Shown: positions 26,671-35,929 of the stretch, in pieces | Numbering within the stretch: the stretch's first letter is position 1 | Layout of the letters: the number at the start of each line of letters is the position of its first letter | Source: Sphingobacterium humi | Lineage (GTDB): Bacteria > Bacteroidota > Bacteroidia > Sphingobacteriales > Sphingobacteriaceae | Direction of reading: 5' to 3' | DNA length: 64,000 bases | Assembly: GCF_009768885.1 (NCBI RefSeq) | Contig: NZ_WSQA01000016.1 | Coordinates: 41,725-105,724, forward strand | Translations under genes and position numbers: made by a program | The notes under the pieces: model-generated | What the model was told of the DNA's origin: nothing | Seen by the model: only the letters and a program-made list of their open reading frames with translations | Database searches by the model: none

Positions 26671-27886
26671 AAAATATTTCTTTAAGCCCATTACAAAGAA
26701 CAATAGAAAACTTTTATTGGTCCTTCCAATCCTCTGTTTGCCCTTTATCTGTTTGATATTTTGGTCATTGCGATTAGCGCCTTCCTCCAAGCAAGGCGTT
26801 CAAGATGAATCAGAGGGTCTCCTACAACTGCCTTCAACCGATCTAAACAAAGAACGGGAAATGTCCAAATGGGATCTTTACCGTAATGTTGATAAAGATA
26901 GTGCGGACCAGCAGAACAGCTTTGAGAGCATTTTGGGTAGGTGGGGAGAGCGGATGGAGGAGGTATATCCTGCCGGTGACCAATATGCTGCTCAAACCCC
27001 ACAATTCCAAGGGTATGAAAAGCAGCTGTATGATAAATTGGCTGAACTTGACCGTAGCCTAAACCAAGTGCACGATTCTGATTTGCACGGTAAGGATTTA
27101 CCGATAAAAAAACATATAGAAAATTCTCAGCTGAATGAAGTCAACTATGAAGCTTCATTATCTGCACCTCATCTTTCCAATGCCCCAATGCCTTTGTCAC
27201 AGCATGACCCTGAAATAGAACAGCTAAATATCATGCTCGATAAGATAATCAAAATCCAAGGACCAACAGAACCCCAAGATGTAACGAACATTCAAGAACC
27301 CCAAAGGAGGCAAAGTGATAATGGCAATATGAACTCTACATTGATCTCCCAAGTCGACCGAGACTCACTCAGCGAAACTGCTTTCAATTCCACAACATTT
27401 TCCTTTTCCCATCAATCTAGAAACGCCGTTTCCGCAGTAGTACATGGAAATCAGACTGTGGGAAATGGCTCAACTTTAAAGCTTAGGCTACTTGATGACT
27501 GTCAGATAAGAAACTTAACCGTACCTAAAGGCAGCTTTGTGTACGGTACGGTTCAAATTACTGGAGAGAGAATGCGCGTAAGTGTGAACCAGATTAACCT
27601 TGCAGGTCACATTATATCCACTAAGCTCGATGTGCATGACATGGATGGAATTCCAGGGATCTACCTGCCGGAAATGCTCGAAAGAGATGTAATCGTTAAT
27701 TCTGCTGACCAGTCGGTTCAGTCTTTAGGACTTGGACACAATATGCAGTCTGCCATAGTAGCAGAAGCAGCCAATGCCGGTATCCAAGTTGCAAAATCTC
27801 TCTTTTCCAAAAAAGCTAAATTGATAAAAGTTGAACTTGGGTCAGACTACCGCATCCTACTTAAGGACATATCAAACTTCAAATAA
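26660..27886 (+). CDS. traM: conjugative transposon protein TraM (VirB10/TrbI-like)
   Basis: Channel-spanning protein of 408 residues. The N-terminal cytoplasmic part and one membrane segment (LLVLPILCLPFICLIFW) are followed by a long low-complexity linker and a C-terminal domain (AVVHGNQTVGNGSTLKLRL, VPKGSFVYGTVQITGERM) typical of TraM/VirB10. The ATG at 26660 is preferred to the TTG two codons upstream. It overlaps the previous gene by 11 bases, which suggests coupled translation. Confidence 0.93.
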   Translation: MNFKKYFFKPITKNNRKLLLVLPILCLPFICLIFWSLRLAPSSKQGVQDESEGLLQLPSTDLNKEREMSKWDLYRNVDKDSADQQNSFESILGRWGERMEEVYPAGDQYAAQTPQFQGYEKQLYDKLAELDRSLNQVHDSDLHGKDLPIKKHIENSQLNEVNYEASLSAPHLSNAPMPLSQHDPEIEQLNIMLDKIIKIQGPTEPQDVTNIQEPQRRQSDNGNMNSTLISQVDRDSLSETAFNSTTFSFSHQSRNAVSAVVHGNQTVGNGSTLKLRLLDDCQIRNLTVPKGSFVYGTVQITGERMRVSVNQINLAGHIISTKLDVHDMDGIPGIYLPEMLERDVIVNSADQSVQSLGLGHNMQSAIVAEAANAGIQVAKSLFSKKAKLIKVELGSDYRILLKDISNFK

Positions 27887-27895
27887 TCATCAATT

Positions 27896-28720
27896 ATGAA
27901 AAAAATAATTATAATCCTGGTTTTTTTGCTTTCGATAAAAGCGATGCTGTGCTACGGGCAGCCTCACCAACCAACGAAATTTCATATTCATCACGATACC
28001 CTAAAGATCAATGAGAATCAGACCACCAGTGTTCTCTTCGGACGTGAAATCGTTCAGATCGATCGTGGAAGTGCAGAGATTCTCGCTCAACGTTCTGCAG
28101 TAGCCTCAGATCTTTTACAGATAAAATCAGTAAAAGCTAATTTTAAACACACCAATCTTTCTGTGCTGTGCGATGATGGTACTCTGCATGTCTTCATGGT
28201 TTGCTATGCACATCAACCTACTCGGATGGCTTTGGAAATCGACACCTCCTTAAAACCAGCTTCCATAGATACCCTAGACAACAATCAAGAAGCCTTTCGC
28301 AATTTTGCTTATCTGGCCATACAAAATTTCCAACCGAACATATCCATAAATACCGAATACCAAAAGATAGCGGTCCAACTGAATGGAATCTATATCAATA
28401 AGGACCATATGTATTTCAATTTTACATTGACAAACAAAAGCTATATACCTTTTGATGTTAGCCGACTAGCCCTCCATATGTGCGACTCCAGGCGCGCAAA
28501 ACGTGGAGCTTTCCAAGAGATAGAAGTCCCCCCCCTATATATTTTAGGAGATGCTAAACGCCTAAATAGCCGATCAAAGAAGTCGGTTGTTATGGTCACA
28601 AGTAAATTGACCTTAAGTAAAGTAAAAGAATTAAGGCTGCAACTGTGGGAGGATAACGGTGCTCGGCACCAACAACTCATTATCAAAAATAAACACCTAC
28701 TAAAAGCTACACCATTATAA
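27896..28720 (+). CDS. traN: conjugative transposon protein TraN (VirB9-like)
   Basis: Exported protein of 274 residues with a signal peptide (IIIILVFLLSIKAMLCYG). It shows the TraN pattern: KTTSVLFGREIVQIDRGS-like N-terminal region, SVLCDDGTLHVFMVCYA, and a C-terminal beta domain with LNGIYINKDHMYFNFTLTNK. It probably forms the outer-membrane core complex with TraM. It lies 9 bases after traM. Confidence 0.92.
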   Translation: MKKIIIILVFLLSIKAMLCYGQPHQPTKFHIHHDTLKINENQTTSVLFGREIVQIDRGSAEILAQRSAVASDLLQIKSVKANFKHTNLSVLCDDGTLHVFMVCYAHQPTRMALEIDTSLKPASIDTLDNNQEAFRNFAYLAIQNFQPNISINTEYQKIAVQLNGIYINKDHMYFNFTLTNKSYIPFDVSRLALHMCDSRRAKRGAFQEIEVPPLYILGDAKRLNSRSKKSVVMVTSKLTLSKVKELRLQLWEDNGARHQQLIIKNKHLLKATPL

Positions 28721-28744
28721 TAAATTTTAGAAAGGAAAAATCCT

Positions 28745-29518
28745 ATGAACCAGAAAAACTATGAATACCTCAAGGATCAGCTATTGTATAGCGGGTTTGG
28801 AGAGGGGATGGATTCAAACCTACAGAAGGCCATGAAAAGAGGAAAAGATCAATTTACTTTGAATTTTAAAAAAGAGGACGACGCAGAACGAATTGCAGCT
28901 CAGATTAGGTTTTCTCGATCTAAACAATCTGATATGTATTTCTTTAACGCTTATGATTTGAAGGTAACCAACAAATCCACACAGAAGGAACTCAAGCAAC
29001 GCTTCTATGTGAATGGAAGAGATCGCTTTACACTCAAAGAAGCTTATAATCTAATGCATGGAAGAGCTGTTCATAAAGAGCTAACAAGCAAAGATGGCGA
29101 TCGATACCGAGCATGGGTTCAGCTCGACTTTAAGACCATGGATTTGGAAGGTAACAAAAAATTCCGCCAATTTCATGATAACTACGGCTTCGACCTAGAT
29201 AGAGAGCTGAAAAAGTTTCCTATCCAAGAGCTACAATATGAAGATAACAAAGCATATCTTATCTCCTCACTTCAACGTGGGAATAGGCATGAGGTAACCT
29301 TCCTTTTAGAACAGGGACCAAGAAACGTATCTATAGAGGCAAATCCTAAATTTAAATCAGTGGCTATATACGATGGTCAGATGCGACTGGAGTTTGTATC
29401 TGAAAACCTAAACCAAAGAGCTGAAATAAAATCGCAAAATCAGTCTAATAAGATTGATCCGGAAGAACTAAAGAATCACCACGCAGATAAAACGCAAAAT
29501 AAAGGAAAAAAGATATAA
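28745..29518 (+). CDS. conjugative-element accessory protein of unknown function, 257 residues
   Basis: A soluble, charged protein without signal peptide: YLKDQLLYSGFGEG, FTLNFKKEDDAER, RDRFTLKEAYNLMHGRAVHK. Proteins with this start are familiar downstream of traN in Sphingobacteria elements. The function is not known. It follows traN by 24 bases and is probably in the same transcript. The C-terminal 40 residues are Lys/Asn/Gln-rich and likely disordered. Confidence 0.7.
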   Translation: MNQKNYEYLKDQLLYSGFGEGMDSNLQKAMKRGKDQFTLNFKKEDDAERIAAQIRFSRSKQSDMYFFNAYDLKVTNKSTQKELKQRFYVNGRDRFTLKEAYNLMHGRAVHKELTSKDGDRYRAWVQLDFKTMDLEGNKKFRQFHDNYGFDLDRELKKFPIQELQYEDNKAYLISSLQRGNRHEVTFLLEQGPRNVSIEANPKFKSVAIYDGQMRLEFVSENLNQRAEIKSQNQSNKIDPEELKNHHADKTQNKGKKI

Positions 29519-29527
29519 CGACAATAG

Positions 29528-29821
29528 ATGGACAGATCTGAGGTAATTAATATTTTACAACACTTTTTTCTAAAATCCAGCAAAGACCCAAGAATAGGAA
29601 AATCTCACTTGGCAGTATTTATTGCTGTTTTTGAGCGATGGCACAATAAAGAGTACTGCTCTCCATTTCGAATGTTCGCTAATGAAGGTGCTCGAGCAGC
29701 AAGGGTTTCATTGGGCACCTATTACCAATGCATTATTGATCTAGATGCTCATGGATATCTTCGTTACCTCCCATCATATCGAAATGATCAAGGTAGCCAA
29801 ATATCATTTGGCCCGTTCTAA
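29528..29821 (+). CDS. winged-helix-like small protein of the conjugative element, 97 residues
   Basis: The segment ARAARVSLGTYYQCIIDLDA followed by HGYLRYLPSY has the form of a helix-turn-helix with a wing, as seen in small DNA-binding proteins of Bacteroidetes mobile elements. The N-terminal part (GKSHLAVFIAVFERWHNKEY) supports this. It is probably a regulator or replication/excision accessory protein. The tra region ends shortly after it. Confidence 0.6.
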   Translation: MDRSEVINILQHFFLKSSKDPRIGKSHLAVFIAVFERWHNKEYCSPFRMFANEGARAARVSLGTYYQCIIDLDAHGYLRYLPSYRNDQGSQISFGPF

Positions 29822-29851
29822 ACAGTATGCTTTATCTGCATCAAATTTAAA

Positions 29852-29947
29852 ATGGGCCAAAATTTGTCCTTTATGCCTATATATTCAGAATCTGAAAAGA
29901 TAAAATTTGCGGGTGAATTATTTACTTCTGAATTGAGGATATTATAA
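29852..29947 (+). CDS. 31-residue open frame at the end of the tra region
   Basis: Frame starting MGQNLSFMPIYSESEKIKF and ending LFTSELRIL, in the expected direction just after the winged-helix gene. It may be a small gene or the 5' remnant of a truncated one. I do not recognise it. Confidence 0.3.
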   Translation: MGQNLSFMPIYSESEKIKFAGELFTSELRIL

Positions 29948-29956
29948 AAAACTCAT

Positions 29957-31156
29957 TTATAGTGGGGGCTTAATAATATTTTTTAAGGATGTCGATGACT
30001 TTTTCTTTCTTCTACCCCACCAAATAATGAAACCTGTAATGGGCAAGGAGGTGCCAATAACGCCGGCTAAGAATGTGGAGAACTTACCAAACTGGCCCCA
30101 CCATTGCCCCATATGTAATTGCCAAATAGTATTCTCCACTTTTTCATGGATGGCATAAGGCCTCTGAATAATTAATTGTTCACCTGTATACTTATTGTAT
30201 GCAACAAAATCTAAATTTTCTGTACTCTTTAGACCTGATATCCCAAGATTGATTACATATGCTCCGACCTTATCTAGATTATAAACCCATATTGCAGCAT
30301 TCTTCTTGTCTGGGTGGTCTTGTAATGCTCTATAGGCGAAGCTTGCGATATCCAAAGACGGCATATTAGCAACCGCTTCCGGTAGGCTTTCCTCTAAATG
30401 ACCCGACGAACCTCCCAAAGATTTGCTAATTATTTCGCCAAATGAATGAAAGAAAATCATAATGCCCGTTAAACTTAGGATAAAGCATAATAGGAGCGAG
30501 TAAAAGCCATAGACATTGTGTAAATCGTAATTTAATCGCTTGAACTTAGATTTCCATTTTATGGTAAAGGAATCTTGAACCGATTTTTTGTTCCACCTTT
30601 TAGGCCACCAAAGTATAAGACCGGTAATACAACCCAATAGAAAGATAATAGTAGAGATTGTAACAATCCAGTGTCCAATTTTACCTGCTAATAAAGATGC
30701 ATGAAGATGCGCGGTAACATAGAAAAAATGAGCATAATGATCAACATGTAATACCTCAGCAGTGTAAGGGTCTACATAAAGAAATGTTAGTTTTCTACTG
30801 TCTTTATGAAAAGCCCGAATACGAATGCTGCGATTTGGTTCTTGAAAAAAGACAAGCTGAGAAAGCTGGAATTTTGGATCTAAACGATGCACGGAGGAAA
30901 TAATCTCTTCGGCTGTGGCTTTTTCCTTTCCAATCGTTACATATTTTGCCTCGCCAGCATTAAATTCCAAAATTTCATCACAGTAAACTATGAGCGTACC
31001 AGAAAGACATACAATTACTAAGATGATTCCAGAAACAAGGCTCGGCCATAAGTGAAGCCATGCATTCAATCTAGAAAACAAAGTCCTCCCCTTTTTTTTA
31101 GGTGGAACTTCACTTGGTGCAGCACGCCCTGTTGACCTTAATTTAAAATCTTTCAT
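29957..31156 (-). CDS. PepSY-associated transmembrane protein
   Basis: Inner-membrane protein of 399 residues with four hydrophobic helices (LWPSLVSGIILVIVCLSGTL, WIVTISTIIFLLGCITGLIL, GFYSLLLCFILSLTGIMIFF, FLAGVIGTSLPITGFIIWW) and periplasmic PepSY-like domains. Members of this family accompany siderophore receptors and are thought to help release iron or reduce ferric siderophore. It is downstream of such a receptor, 60 bases away and in the same direction. Confidence 0.9.
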   Translation of the reverse strand: MKDFKLRSTGRAAPSEVPPKKKGRTLFSRLNAWLHLWPSLVSGIILVIVCLSGTLIVYCDEILEFNAGEAKYVTIGKEKATAEEIISSVHRLDPKFQLSQLVFFQEPNRSIRIRAFHKDSRKLTFLYVDPYTAEVLHVDHYAHFFYVTAHLHASLLAGKIGHWIVTISTIIFLLGCITGLILWWPKRWNKKSVQDSFTIKWKSKFKRLNYDLHNVYGFYSLLLCFILSLTGIMIFFHSFGEIISKSLGGSSGHLEESLPEAVANMPSLDIASFAYRALQDHPDKKNAAIWVYNLDKVGAYVINLGISGLKSTENLDFVAYNKYTGEQLIIQRPYAIHEKVENTIWQLHMGQWWGQFGKFSTFLAGVIGTSLPITGFIIWWGRRKKKSSTSLKNIIKPPL

Positions 31157-31218
31157 ATCTTTTAATTGATGAGACTGGGCAACCTGCGCTGCCCAGAAAA
31201 TATTATTAAGGGTATTTA

Positions 31219-33039
31219 CTAGAACTTAAATGATAAATTCGCTAAGATCTCAAAAGGCTTTTGTGGCTTGCCGTAAAAATCCCAATATTTGATGTCTCCT
31301 AAATTATTCAACTTTATACCAAGGCGGTATTTTGGCTTATCGTAGAAAGCGGTCGCATTTATAACTGTATAAGAAGGTACAGCAAATACTTCCTGAACAT
31401 CTAAATACACTTTGTCGACATAGTTTAATCCAGCACCTAAACCGAATCCCTCAAGACTTCCATTTAAGAACTTATAAGAAGTCCAGATGTTGGCCACATT
31501 TTTTGGGGCCCAGTTTTTTCGTTTGTTCATGTTAGATTCAATGCTTTTAATATATTTATTATCATTATAGCCATACCCTAAAATAATATTCCATCCCTTA
31601 ATTGGATTAGCAATTAAATCAAATTCGACACCTCGACTTCTTAATTTCCCATCCTGAACACTTACCCCCTCAGCAACTAATCGTAATGTATTAGTAACAT
31701 CAATATTGTAATAACTTAGACTGGTGTTGATTTTTCCATTAAAGAATTCTCCTTTTGCCCCAAGTTCATATTGGTTTGCTTGTTCTGGTTTCCAATTCAT
31801 GATAACTGGCTCAAGACTTAAATCTTCGTCACTCGGTAAGCCTTGAGATGAGGCCATATTTTTAAAACTATTCATGTAGTTTGCAAATATGGAAAGCTGA
31901 CCTTTAATTGGTTGGTATACAAGTCCAAATTTAGGTGATAATGAAGTCTGCTCATATCCCTCAACGGTTTTTCCAATAGCTTTTTTGGGGTCCTTATTTG
32001 GTGTGAAACTATAAGAGTCATTGTTCATGTAATGGTTTAAACTCAAACTCAGCATCACAAATAGCTGATCTGAAATGTTAGTAACATTAGATAAATAGGT
32101 GCTTAAATTCTTATAACCTGTTCTATTATATGAATCCCCTGAACTTTGAGCTGCACGAGATTTTTCTATGTCAGCTCGTGAAATAGGCTGCCAAAAAGGA
32201 TCTGTAATACCTACCGTATCAAATGTCAAGAAAGCTGGTGACATACTTTGATCCGTATTATTGTAAAGTGAATAATCAGCTCCAACGACCATCGTATTTT
32301 TTATTTTACCAAGGAAGTAATCACCAATGAAATTTTGTTGTAGGGAATTGTACGTCATGTTGTAGCGATCGAAAATACGATAGCGACGGAGAATTTGATT
32401 GTCATTTAGATAAGTGGGTACAAAGAAGATAGATTCCTTATCCCCACTTTGATTAAATTGGTAAGAAGTTCTGGACACCCATCGTTCAGATAGTTTATAT
32501 TCCAATTCAGTGCTTATATTCATATTTGCGCGTGAGGTGGTAATATCATCACTTAATAAAGCACGGTGGTATGGTAAAGGTACCTTATCCATAGTGCCGT
32601 AGCTTAATTTCTCAGTACTTCTTATGTAAGCCAATAATGTTTTTTCTGGAACATTAACATCCGCATCAAAACTCACAGTAGTTCGGTCGTTTGGTTTAAA
32701 AAGCAAACTACCAGCGAATCCCAATGCTTTTTGTTTTCCGGCATCTTGGAAACCATTTTGAGTACTTCCCATTATATTAAATCTTGCCAGAGCAGTACGG
32801 TCAGAGTTTAACGGAGTATTTATGTCTGCTGTAATACGATTCATTCCCCAACTTCCGGTCGTATAACCAACCTCTCCCCGGAAAGATTCGAAAGGTTTTT
32901 TTGTAACCGAATTAACTACACCGCCATATGATGTCACCTGGGCACCAAACAATGTTGCAGAGGGGCCCTTTAATACTTCAATTCGCTCTATATTGAAAAT
33001 TTCGTTCGCTGTCCTCGGGTTACTGGGCAGCCCATTTAT
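31219..33039 (-). pseudogene. siderophore-type TonB-dependent receptor lacking its N-terminus
   Basis: The frame holds the C-terminal plug half (NIERIEVLKGPSATLFG, TSYGGVVNSVTKKPF) and a complete 22-strand-type barrel ending FEILANLSFKF, typical of ferrichrome-like receptors. The signal peptide, carboxypeptidase-regulatory domain, TonB box and first part of the plug are missing. Going upstream, the frame stops at a TAA at 33040-33042 with no ATG; only TTG codons inside the plug could start it. About 150-200 N-terminal residues are absent, so the product could not be exported. The next gene upstream is a divergent AraC regulator. Confidence 0.85.
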
Positions 33040-33072
33040 TTAGAATAATTATAAATAACGATGCAAAAATAT

Positions 33073-33080
33073 TATATTTG
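33073..33080 (+). promoter_or_regulatory. candidate -7 promoter element of the AraC gene
   Basis: The sequence TATATTTG matches the Bacteroidetes consensus TAnnTTTG, about 50 bases upstream of the TTG start of the regulator. A -33 element is not clear. Confidence 0.45.
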
Positions 33081-33131
33081 AATTATCTTCGATATCATAA
33101 AAGGGATTAATTATATCAAAATAAGGATTAC

Positions 33132-34103
33132 TTGAGAGCAGTTACGTTAAAAAGGTTTTACGGAGCAGATATTATTTCTCTATTGGGAAACCCGCCAAGT
33201 CACAGCAATGCAGGTTATGCATCTCAACGAATTATTTTGAATAATGAATGGGTAGAAGGTTTTTTGCAATATTCCTGTCTCAACGGAATAACTATTTGCT
33301 ATCAAGAATGGAATTTGAAAAAGCCTTTTAGTCTTCTTATTTCAAGCGATAAATCTCTACTAAAAATCCAGTTCCAAATCGAGGGTAATTCATTGTTTTT
33401 GAGTAATAACAACTATTCTATTAATATTCCCAATTGCCATTACCAATTTTTGTGTTTTCCGATAGCTAAAGCAGAAATACAATTTACATCTTCGCGAAAA
33501 GTCCTTGATATTTTTATTAATGAAATTCATTTAATGAAATTTTTAGACTCACAAGGAATCTGCAATGAGGCAATTAAATTTCAAAATATTCTGCGAAAGT
33601 ATGCATTCTTCTGTTCGCAAATAAAACCGGCCCAAAATAGACTTATAGATGAACTTTTATACCACTCATATTCACTAGATTTTGCAAAGGATTTTGCTAG
33701 AGTAAAAGCACTGGAATTAATATTTTCGGTATTTAAAGAATCTGAGCCTATCAAAAAAGTAGAAAAATGGAGAACCGAGGATAAAAAGATTTTATACAAT
33801 ATCAAAAATTATTTAGATTCAAATTTCCATAAAGAATTGCATCTTAAATCAATATCTCGTCTTTATGGAATAAATGAATTTAAATTGAAGAAAGGATTTA
33901 AAGATCTTTTTGACGATACAGTTATTAGTTATGTTAGAAAAAAACGTCTTGATTACGCACATGATTTGCTCATGAATTCTAAAATGGATATTAAAGAAAT
34001 AGCTTTTATATGTGGGTTTAAATATCCCCATCATTTTACACAAGTGTATTTACGATATTATAGGGAGTTGCCTAGCCATACTCGTAGAGAATTATTACCT
34101 TAG
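33132..34103 (+). CDS. AraC-family transcriptional regulator
   Basis: A regulator of 323 residues with an unrecognised N-terminal sensing half and a C-terminal double helix-turn-helix: LHLKSISRLYGINEFKLKKG and the second helix region MDIKEIAFICGFKYPHHFTQ. A TTG is taken as start because no ATG occurs in the first third of the frame. Such regulators stand next to siderophore receptor genes and respond to iron-chelate import; it is divergent from the truncated receptor and may have controlled it. Confidence 0.9.
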   Translation: MRAVTLKRFYGADIISLLGNPPSHSNAGYASQRIILNNEWVEGFLQYSCLNGITICYQEWNLKKPFSLLISSDKSLLKIQFQIEGNSLFLSNNNYSINIPNCHYQFLCFPIAKAEIQFTSSRKVLDIFINEIHLMKFLDSQGICNEAIKFQNILRKYAFFCSQIKPAQNRLIDELLYHSYSLDFAKDFARVKALELIFSVFKESEPIKKVEKWRTEDKKILYNIKNYLDSNFHKELHLKSISRLYGINEFKLKKGFKDLFDDTVISYVRKKRLDYAHDLLMNSKMDIKEIAFICGFKYPHHFTQVYLRYYRELPSHTRRELLP

Positions 34104-34240
34104 AATTGGTTTGCGACTAAGCTCAGAGAAATCTGATGCCTAATTATTGATGTACTTAAAGATCAATCAATTCTTCACCTATCCAAATAAGGGGTCGGTT
34201 GGGGTGGATTAAATTTTATTTAACATGATACTTAAAGTAT

Positions 34241-34975
34241 TTAACCTTCGCAGCTTCTATTAACAGAGCAATGTTGTACTCCTTTAGGTGATGACTTTTG
34301 TTTGAAGTACTGAAAAAACTGCAACACTAAAAGGAACTGAGTAAAACCATATACAGCATCCTCAACCGGAATGGTGAACATCCTTATTCCCAAAAAATCA
34401 CCTGGGTTATAATTTACAATAGGGCTCTCCAAACCCGTGCCGGTCAAAACTCCGTTTACCGGGAAAAATCCCAACATCAAAACCAAGTAAACAAAAGTTG
34501 CTTTTCCAATCCAATGAGCACGTACAAAAAAATGGAGATAGATTAGCGTGCCCAAGGTTGCTATACAAGTTACTAAAGTGTAAATCTTGTCATAATTGGC
34601 TAAAGCTACTAATGCGCAAATAATAACTGTGACAAATACAATTAAATTACTAAAGCCTTCAAGCCATTCCAATTGAAAAAATTTATCAAAACAGAAATAA
34701 GTAAAAACACAGGAAAAAGGAATAAAAATAAAAAAAAGCCATTCCTCCAACGGTAATCCCGCCAAAATAAGACCTAGGGTATAATCTGTGTTGAACCACC
34801 AGACCCCCTGTGCGGTGAACCATACATCCCATGCTATAAAAGGGATAGCAACTAATAACGCTGCCTTCAAAAAAGGACCAAAATATAGGAAAAATTTTAT
34901 CCGAGAATCAAACGATGCAATAAAGCAAATGATGACCGTGAGGAATAAAATTAAAGCATAAGTATATTGTATCAT
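34241..34975 (-). CDS. crtYcd: lycopene cyclase, fused CrtYc-CrtYd type
   Basis: Membrane enzyme of 244 residues that closes the ends of lycopene to give beta-carotene. Two lycopene-cyclase half-domains are fused: the first with LPLEEWLFFIFIP, the second with FTIPVEDAVYGFTQF, each with hydrophobic helices (six or more in total). This is the heterodimer-derived cyclase known in Bacteroidetes and some archaea. Its start overlaps the crtZ stop, and it is the last gene of the carotenoid operon. The C-terminal 15 or so residues are hydrophilic and poorly conserved. Confidence 0.93.
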   Translation of the reverse strand: MIQYTYALILFLTVIICFIASFDSRIKFFLYFGPFLKAALLVAIPFIAWDVWFTAQGVWWFNTDYTLGLILAGLPLEEWLFFIFIPFSCVFTYFCFDKFFQLEWLEGFSNLIVFVTVIICALVALANYDKIYTLVTCIATLGTLIYLHFFVRAHWIGKATFVYLVLMLGFFPVNGVLTGTGLESPIVNYNPGDFLGIRMFTIPVEDAVYGFTQFLLVLQFFQYFKQKSSPKGVQHCSVNRSCEG

Positions 34976-35430
34976 TTCCCTGCTGGATTAAAAAACATTT
35001 TGAAATATTTTATAGGAACATAAAGAAATCCGAAACATTCACCATCTTCTTTCCCAGTATGTTTATGATGTTGCTTATGTGCTCTTCGGAGCGCTAAAAA
35101 ATAGGGATTTCTAGTATGTGTAAATATTTTAAGCCTTTGATGGATAAATAAATCATGTACAAAGAAATAACACATACCATACAACATTATGCCCAATCCT
35201 ATATAAAAAAGTGAATTGAAATCATGCAATGATCCAAAGTACATCAAAGCGATTGTTGGAAGAGCAAAAATAAAGAAGAAATAGTCATTCTTTTCTAAAG
35301 GACCCTCAGTACTGTGATCATGGTGGTCTTTGTGCAATACCCATAAAAAGCCATGCATTACATATTTGTGGATAAGCCAAGTGGCCCCTTCCATAAGTAT
35401 AAATGTTATCACAGTAAGTATGAAGTTCAT
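34972..35430 (-). CDS. crtZ: beta-carotene hydroxylase
   Basis: Di-iron membrane hydroxylase of 152 residues that converts beta-carotene to zeaxanthin. The His-rich motifs of the fatty-acid hydroxylase superfamily are all present: HKYVMHG, HKDHHDHS, HDLFIHQR and RAHKQHHKH. Hydrophobic helices lie between them. The gene overlaps the lycopene cyclase by 4 bases, so the two are probably translationally coupled. Confidence 0.96.
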   Translation of the reverse strand: MNFILTVITFILMEGATWLIHKYVMHGFLWVLHKDHHDHSTEGPLEKNDYFFFIFALPTIALMYFGSLHDFNSLFYIGLGIMLYGMCYFFVHDLFIHQRLKIFTHTRNPYFLALRRAHKQHHKHTGKEDGECFGFLYVPIKYFKMFFNPAGK

Positions 35431-35434
35431 AATG

Positions 35435-35896
35435 CTAAATTTTTGAAAATTTTTCCTCTAATACCTGGTGCCGAAAATTAAAAATATAATCCAATTTCTT
35501 TTTGACAAACAACCGATGTGCAATATTTCCTAATAATCCCCAGGGTAATTCATAATCTACCGTATCTCGCATAAGTACCCCATGGGAATTTGGGATAAAC
35601 TCATGGTAATGATTCCAATACTCATAAGGACCCTCTAGTTGAAAATCAGTAAAACTTTTCAATTTTTCAAGCTGCGTAATCTCTGTTTTCCATTTCAAAG
35701 GAATATGCATTATCGGAGAAACAATATAATCAATGATCATCCCCTCATAAATTTCTTGATTTTTGATTTTCGATAAAACCCTAAAACCAAGATCTTTTGG
35801 TGTTATTTTCTCCAAATTCAAAGGGGAAGAGAAAAACTCCCAAGCTGTTTCAATATTGCAGTATAGTTGTTGCTGTTTATTATACCGATGCTTCAT
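35435..35896 (-). CDS. SRPBCC (START-like) family protein in the carotenoid operon
   Basis: A protein of 153 residues: TAWEFFSSPLNLEKITPKDL, then MIIDYIVSPIMHIPLKWKTE and MRDTVDYELPWGLLGNIAHR. This is the START/SRPBCC ligand-binding fold often annotated as a cyclase/dehydrase or cell-division-inhibitor-like protein. Homologues sit beside crtZ in many flavobacteria and sphingobacteria. A hydrophobic-ligand-binding role in carotenoid handling is inferred. It lies 4 bases upstream of crtZ. Confidence 0.85.
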   Translation of the reverse strand: MKHRYNKQQQLYCNIETAWEFFSSPLNLEKITPKDLGFRVLSKIKNQEIYEGMIIDYIVSPIMHIPLKWKTEITQLEKLKSFTDFQLEGPYEYWNHYHEFIPNSHGVLMRDTVDYELPWGLLGNIAHRLFVKKKLDYIFNFRHQVLEEKFSKI

Positions 35897-35929
35897 AACC
35901 CTTTGTTATATATTGATGTGTTAACTTAT

